DNA from: Bacteroidales bacterium
Lineage (GTDB): Bacteria; Bacteroidota; Bacteroidia; Bacteroidales; UBA932
Assembly (NCBI GenBank): GCA_016286385.1
Contig: JAEESO010000010.1
Location: forward strand, 1 to 64,000
Length of the DNA stretch: 64,000 bases
Reading direction: 5' to 3'
Part shown: in pieces, positions 60,224-64,000 of the stretch
Layout of the letters: every line of letters starts with the position of its first letter
How positions within the stretch are numbered: position 1 is the stretch's first letter
Made by a program: the position numbers and the translations under genes
The notes under the pieces: generated by a model
Seen by the model: the letters and a program-made list of their open reading frames with translations, nothing else
Told to the model about the DNA's origin: nothing
Database searches by the model: none

Positions 60224-61188
60224 CAGAATATCTCCTCTCTTGATTCCCGGATATCCCAGGGAACAATGTGTGTTTCAAGCGTTATCATGTCTCCGCCGGC
60301 GGGGATGTCCGGGTCCGGCGTTCCAATCCTTTTCAGAGTGACGTCCAGTCTCATTGTTTCCCCGGCCCTGAGCCGTGGCAGTTCTATGGGATAATAGCAG
60401 TGGTGCTCTCCTACGTATCCGTCAAGGACAATCCTTGTCACGGGCCTTCCAAGGGCCGATGAATCCACGTCATTCCCGTAGCACCAGAACTCCCTGTCTT
60501 CCCTTACCCTCTGCCTCCAGATATTGCCAAGGCCGCTCTGGAGGAGCATGTCTGGCCTTGGGAACGACATTACAGCAGCGCTGTCCAGCCATCCCTGGTT
60601 TACAGTTGAAAGAGGAAGTCCGCTCCCCGGGCCGAATGGTCTTGCCTCCACGCCCGCATACTGCATATATATGAGTTTATTGTTAAAGCCCTGGCCGGTA
60701 TAAGGTGTATCTGAGAAGTCGCAGGCAATGCTTCCAAGGACCACATTTGCAAGGGATGTCCTCATCTGAAGGTCCGCTACGCGTGAGATTCCGCCGTCCA
60801 GGACGGCTTCTCCGGCCATAAGCGGCCTCTGAGGAGAATCCTCTTTCAGGGAGAAACGGTACTTGCATAGGTCTGCGTAGGTACGGATATCGGCCCAGGT
60901 CATTGCGTCCTTTGAACCTACGGAGAGGGCCACCACGCGTTTGGGCCCGGCGGATGACATGGCGTAGAGGACGTCGCTGGCCTTCAGACGCTGGTATGAG
61001 TCAAGGTACTGGGGCGACAGTGTATCAAAGAAGAATACATCTATATATTCTCCCGCCGCTATTCTTTTTGCCGGGGCGGGTAAGGGCGTGCAGCAAAAAA
61101 AGGCCGGATACTGCAAGAGCGCAGCCAATATAGCCGCAGACGGGCGGCGTGCAAATAGATTTCTGATGACGGTAATTAGGAAAGACAT
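60223..61188 (-). CDS. Mfa2/FimB-like fimbrial lipoprotein
   Basis: A 321-residue lipoprotein with a long N-terminal hydrophobic signal ending FFCC, then GEYIDVFFFDTLSPQYLDSYQR, a FimB/Mfa2-like opening strand. It shares the layout of its downstream neighbour and is translationally coupled to it. The pair could form an anchor/adaptor complex. A putative promoter lies 28 nt upstream. Confidence 0.72.
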   Translation of the reverse strand: MSFLITVIRNLFARRPSAAILAALLQYPAFFCCTPLPAPAKRIAAGEYIDVFFFDTLSPQYLDSYQRLKASDVLYAMSSAGPKRVVALSVGSKDAMTWADIRTYADLCKYRFSLKEDSPQRPLMAGEAVLDGGISRVADLQMRTSLANVVLGSIACDFSDTPYTGQGFNNKLIYMQYAGVEARPFGPGSGLPLSTVNQGWLDSAAVMSFPRPDMLLQSGLGNIWRQRVREDREFWCYGNDVDSSALGRPVTRIVLDGYVGEHHCYYPIELPRLRAGETMRLDVTLKRIGTPDPDIPAGGDMITLETHIVPWDIRESREEIF

Positions 61189-61215
61189 CCGGCCTCAATT
61201 TTAAAAGTCCGGAAG

Positions 61216-61223
61216 CAAAACTA
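61216..61223 (-). promoter_or_regulatory. -7 element for the Mfa2-like pair
   Basis: TAGTTTTG on the minus strand 28 nt before the ATG at 61188. Confidence 0.5.
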
Positions 61224-61268
61224 TCTCTCAATCCGCCGCCTTCCAAGCATCCATTGAAAAAAAGTGTT

Positions 61269-61285
61269 GTTTCACGTGATGAAAC
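61269..61285. promoter_or_regulatory. Inverted repeat upstream of the Mfa2-like promoter
   Basis: GTTTCA-CGTGA-TGAAAC, 46 bp upstream of the -7 element; candidate operator for the fimbrial genes. A second hairpin, ATCACAAAAAA/TTTTTTGTGAT, lies at 61313-61342. Confidence 0.45.
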
Positions 61286-61340
61286 GCAAGATTTTTACGT
61301 TTCAAGGGGAAAATCACAAAAAAAGATTCTGTTTTTTGTG

Positions 61341-61373
61341 ATAAAAAAGCCGGCCCTTTGAGGGGGCCGGCTT
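61341..61373 (-). terminator. Terminator of the nqr operon
   Basis: AAGCCGGCCC/GGGCCGGCTT stem followed on the minus strand by six T, 17 nt after the nqrF stop. Confidence 0.88.
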
Positions 61374-61389
61374 AATCCGTACTGGAAGA

Positions 61390-62664
61390 TTAACCTCCGA
61401 AGTTATCAAAGAGGATGCTCTCCGGGGCAACTCCAAGGCTGTCAAGGAGGTCACATACGCACTTTGTCATCATGGGCGGACCGCACATGAAGTACTTGAT
61501 GTCCTCCGGGGCCTCGTGGTCCTTGAGGTAGGTCTCGTTCATCACATTGTGAACGAAGCCGGCGGTGTACTTCACGCCTGCAGCGTCTGCTGCGGGATCC
61601 GGACGGTCAAGGGCAAGATGGAAGTGGAAGTTGGGGAAATCTTTCTCGATTTCTGCAAAATCTTCCAGGTAGAAGGCTTCCACAAGGGCGCGGGCGCCGT
61701 AGAAGAAGTGAACTTCCTTCTTGGTCTTGAGGGTCTTGAAAAGGTGCATGATGTGGCTGCGGAGAGGTGCCATACCGGCGCCGCCGCCCACAAATACGTA
61801 TTCCTGGGAGTCAGGATCGTCCTTGGGGAGGAGGAATTCTCCGTAAGGGCCGCTGATCCATACCTTGTCTCCTGGCTTACGTGAGAACACGTAGGTGGAG
61901 GCTATTCCCGGAGGAACGCCGGGGACAAACTTGAATACGCCCTTGGGCTGGGTCCTGTCAAACGGAGGAGTTGCAATACGCACGTTCAGTTTGATAAGGT
62001 CCTTCTCTGCGGGATAGCTGGCCATGGAGTATGCCCTGATGGTGGGAACGGTGTTCTTGAACTTCAGGGAAGTGATGCCGTACTTTTCCCAGTCTCCCTT
62101 ATAGATATCGGCCACACCCATATCTGAGAAATCGGCCTCATATTCAGGGATGTCAATCTGGATGTATTCACCGGACTTGAAGTCTATGTGCTCTCCTTCG
62201 GGGAGACGGACGGTGAATTCCTTGATGAAGGTGGCAACGTTGTCGTTGGATATGACCTCGCATTCAAGTTTCTTGACGGAGAGGGCGCTTTCCGGAACGG
62301 CAATCTCAATGTTGTCCTTTACCTTCACCTGGCAGCCAAGACGCCAGCCTTCCTTGATCTGCTTGCGGGAGAAGAAACCCGTTTCAGTGGGAAGGATGGT
62401 GCCGCCGCCGGTAAGAACCTGGAGCTTGCACTGGCCGCAGTTGGCCTTGCCGCCGCAGGCTGAAGGGAGGAAGATTCCGTGATCGGCCAGGGTGTGCATG
62501 ACATCACCTCCGGGAGTGACCTCAAGCTCCTTGGTGCCGTTATTGATATTGATCTTTACGGTACCGGAAGGGGTGAGGGCGGTCTTGATCCAGAGAAGGA
62601 GCGCAACCAGGATAAGTGTCACAACTACGATGACTCCTATTGAAGCAATGATAGTACTTGTCAT
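61390..62664 (-). CDS. nqrF: Na+-translocating NADH:quinone reductase subunit F
   Basis: NqrF of 424 residues: N-terminal membrane anchor (about 7-28), plant-type [2Fe-2S] domain with SACGGKANCGQC and the fourth Cys in GCQVKV, FAD domain with RAYSMASYP, and NADH domain with FVGGGAGMAPLRSH, GARALVEAFY and the closing CGPPMMTKC. It takes electrons from NADH into the sodium pump. Last gene of the nqr operon, before a strong terminator. Confidence 0.97.
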   Translation of the reverse strand: MTSTIIASIGVIVVVTLILVALLLWIKTALTPSGTVKININNGTKELEVTPGGDVMHTLADHGIFLPSACGGKANCGQCKLQVLTGGGTILPTETGFFSRKQIKEGWRLGCQVKVKDNIEIAVPESALSVKKLECEVISNDNVATFIKEFTVRLPEGEHIDFKSGEYIQIDIPEYEADFSDMGVADIYKGDWEKYGITSLKFKNTVPTIRAYSMASYPAEKDLIKLNVRIATPPFDRTQPKGVFKFVPGVPPGIASTYVFSRKPGDKVWISGPYGEFLLPKDDPDSQEYVFVGGGAGMAPLRSHIMHLFKTLKTKKEVHFFYGARALVEAFYLEDFAEIEKDFPNFHFHLALDRPDPAADAAGVKYTAGFVHNVMNETYLKDHEAPEDIKYFMCGPPMMTKCVCDLLDSLGVAPESILFDNFGG

Positions 62665-62676
62665 ATTGCGGTCCTC

Positions 62677-63291
62677 CTACAGTGAAATGCCCATGAAGGT
62701 CATGAAGGCTATGCCCATAAGACCCACGGTAATGAATGTGATGCCAAGGCCCTTGAGGGCTGCGGGAACGTTGGAGTAGCTCATCTTCTCACGGATGGCG
62801 GCCAGGGACACGATTGCAAGGAACCAGCCCAGGCCTGAACCCAGTGAGTAGACGGTTGCCTCTCCAATGTTCAGGAAGTCTTTCTGCTGCATGAAGAGCG
62901 AACCGCCAAGGATGGCGCAGTTCACTGCGATAAGGGGCAGGAAGATACCAAGTGAAGAGTAGAGTTCCGGAGAGAATTTCTCCACCACCATCTCCACTAT
63001 CTGGACAATTGCGGCAATGACTGCAATGAACACGATGAAGCTCAGGAAGCTTAGGTCTACGCCGGCCAGTTCAGGGCTGATCCACTTGAGGGCGCCGGGC
63101 TGGAGGACGTAGGAGTTCAGGAGATAGTTGATGGGGAGGGTCACCAGAAGCACGAAGATAACTGCAAGGCCAAGGCCTGCTGCTGTCTTGACATTTTTGG
63201 ATACTGCCAGGAAAGAGCACATTCCCAGGAAGTAAGCGAAAATCATGTTGTCCACAAAGATGGACTTTACAAATAAGCTAAGGTATTCCAT
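62677..63291 (-). CDS. nqrE: Na+-translocating NADH:quinone reductase subunit E
   Basis: 204-residue integral membrane subunit with six helices, homologous to RnfA/NqrD. The family segments [10 protein letters not shown] and [10 protein letters not shown] are present; these half-membrane cysteines bind the intramembrane iron-sulfur cluster between NqrD and NqrE. Confidence 0.97.
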   Translation of the reverse strand: MEYLSLFVKSIFVDNMIFAYFLGMCSFLAVSKNVKTAAGLGLAVIFVLLVTLPINYLLNSYVLQPGALKWISPELAGVDLSFLSFIVFIAVIAAIVQIVEMVVEKFSPELYSSLGIFLPLIAVNCAILGGSLFMQQKDFLNIGEATVYSLGSGLGWFLAIVSLAAIREKMSYSNVPAALKGLGITFITVGLMGIAFMTFMGISL

Positions 63292-63303
63292 AGGTCTGTA
63301 CTT

Positions 63304-63918
63304 TTATTTTTCCTGAAGGTCTTTCTGGATGGAGCGCTGCACCCACACGATGCATCCCAGGAGGATGAGGGCGAAGGGCGGCAGGATAACCAGGTTGTTG
63401 GGAACATAGCCGAAGCGGTTCAGGATGTCAAACCCGAAGAGGGTTCCACTTCCAAGAAGCTCGCGGAAGAAGGCTACTATAATAAGGATAAGGCCGTAAC
63501 CGGCGCCGTTTGCAATACCGTCAAGGAAGCTGGGCCAGGGCTTGTTACCAAGGGCGAAAGCCTCAATGCGGCCCATCACGATACAGTTTGTAATGATAAG
63601 GCCGATATAGACGGACAGCTGCTTGTCGATGGCGTAGGTGGCTTCGAAGCTCTTGAGGATCTGGTCCACCAGGATAACCATCATGGCCACCACCACAAGC
63701 TGTACGATGATACGCACGCGGCCGGGGATGGTCTTTCTGAGCAGTGACAGGATAAGGCTGGAGATGCCGCAGACAACTATGACGGACAGGGCCATGACCA
63801 GCGCGCCCTTCAGTGTGACGGTGACCGCCAGGGAAGAGCAGATACCCAGAACCAGTACGGTAATGGGATTACCCTTGAAGATAGGGTTCAGTATGGTTTC
63901 TTTCAGTTTTGCATCCAT
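63304..63918 (-). CDS. nqrD: Na+-translocating NADH:quinone reductase subunit D
   Basis: 204-residue membrane subunit, six helices, with GICSSLAVTV and TNCIVMGRIEAFALGNKPW, the paired Cys motifs partnering those of NqrE. Starts MDAKLKETILNPIFKGNP. Starts 3 bp after the end of the partial upstream gene. Confidence 0.97.
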   Translation of the reverse strand: MDAKLKETILNPIFKGNPITVLVLGICSSLAVTVTLKGALVMALSVIVVCGISSLILSLLRKTIPGRVRIIVQLVVVAMMVILVDQILKSFEATYAIDKQLSVYIGLIITNCIVMGRIEAFALGNKPWPSFLDGIANGAGYGLILIIVAFFRELLGSGTLFGFDILNRFGYVPNNLVILPPFALILLGCIVWVQRSIQKDLQEK

Positions 63919-63921
63919 CTC

Positions 63922-64000
63922 TTATTCCTCCACTTCTTCATTATGGTGATGTTCACAGTTTCCGTCGCAGGGCTCATCATGGGACTCACCGCCGCAGCAG
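63922..64000 (-). CDS. 3' end of the gene in the nqrC position, Cys/His-rich tail (partial)
   Basis: Only the last 25 codons are in the window. They read CCGGESHDEPCDGNCE, then HHH and an acidic end. By operon order this should be nqrC, but a Cys/His/acidic tail is not part of the usual NqrC C-terminus as I know it. It may be a metal-binding extension, or a different gene inserted in the operon. The rest lies outside the window. Confidence 0.6.
   Translation of the reverse strand, partial: CCGGESHDEPCDGNCEHHHNEEVEE

Overview
The window looks like chromosome from a member of the order Bacteroidales (phylum Bacteroidota). The reasons are the many promoters of the form TTTG-N19-TAnnTTTG in place of sigma-70 -35/-10 boxes, the lack of Shine-Dalgarno sequences, an Nqr sodium-pumping NADH dehydrogenase operon, type B ribosomal protein L31, FISUMP-like and fimbrillin/Mfa2-like surface lipoproteins, and an S9 peptidase lipoprotein. 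GC content looks like the low to mid fifties. I cannot place it below order.

Layout. 0.3-4.9 kb (-): rnhA, pdxA, a WYL regulator and an S9 peptidase. 5.0-20.2 kb (mostly +): gapA, a secreted unknown flanked by duplicated lpxB 3'-end sequence, surE-lpxB, tRNA-Glu, a DUF486 membrane protein, glmM with a NamZ-like gene, rpmE2, grpE-dnaJ, rplS, tRNA-Arg, then an accessory block (51-52 residue peptide, surface lipoprotein, Kelch-TM-AraC regulator, zinc metallopeptidase). 20.3-28.4 kb: trkH, an OxyR-like regulator without redox cysteines, an M13 peptidase, a tyrosine phosphatase and an IS3-family element, with a family of short palindromic repeats between the genes. 27.5-32.4 kb (-): two fimbrillin-like lipoproteins, a second small peptide gene and a secreted glycine-rich protein. 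32.5-40.0 kb: a complete [FeFe]-hydrogenase locus, with structural genes hydB-hydA-hydC (+) converging on maturation genes hydE-hydG-hydF (-). 40.1-46.2 kb: M23 peptidase, MINPP-like phosphatase, an amino-acid-type ABC importer with fused subunits, a TIGR02172-like kinase and tRNA-Asp. 46.3-50.8 kb (-): a five-gene cassette of HprK-like kinase, S26-type peptidase, PqqD-like protein, ABC exporter and beta-lactamase-fold hydrolase. 50.8-61.2 kb: uvrA, four glycosyltransferases, rfbC-rfbD and two Mfa2/FimB-like lipoproteins. 61.4-64.0 kb (-): nqrF, nqrE, nqrD and the end of a gene in the nqrC position.

How the parts fit. The hydrogenase and Nqr point to fermentation with NADH/ferredoxin-linked H2 evolution plus a sodium-motive NADH dehydrogenase. 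The glycosyltransferases with rfbCD and lpxB serve the cell envelope. The small-peptide/lipoprotein pairs and Mfa2-like genes belong to the variable surface.

The most unusual signals are these. (1) The 7-mer GGCCGAT/ATCGGCC occurs about 110 times by eye, roughly twelve times chance, on both strands, and is missing from the IS, the accessory lipoproteins and gapA. (2) Two-hairpin palindromic elements are inserted in frame in uvrA and rfbD. (3) Two copies of a small-peptide/lipoprotein module occur, one beside a Kelch-TM-AraC regulator; the peptides carry a YxxP motif like the leader signal bound by PqqD-type domains. (4) The HprK/S26/PqqD/ABC/hydrolase cassette has no local precursor. All counts and alignments were done by eye.
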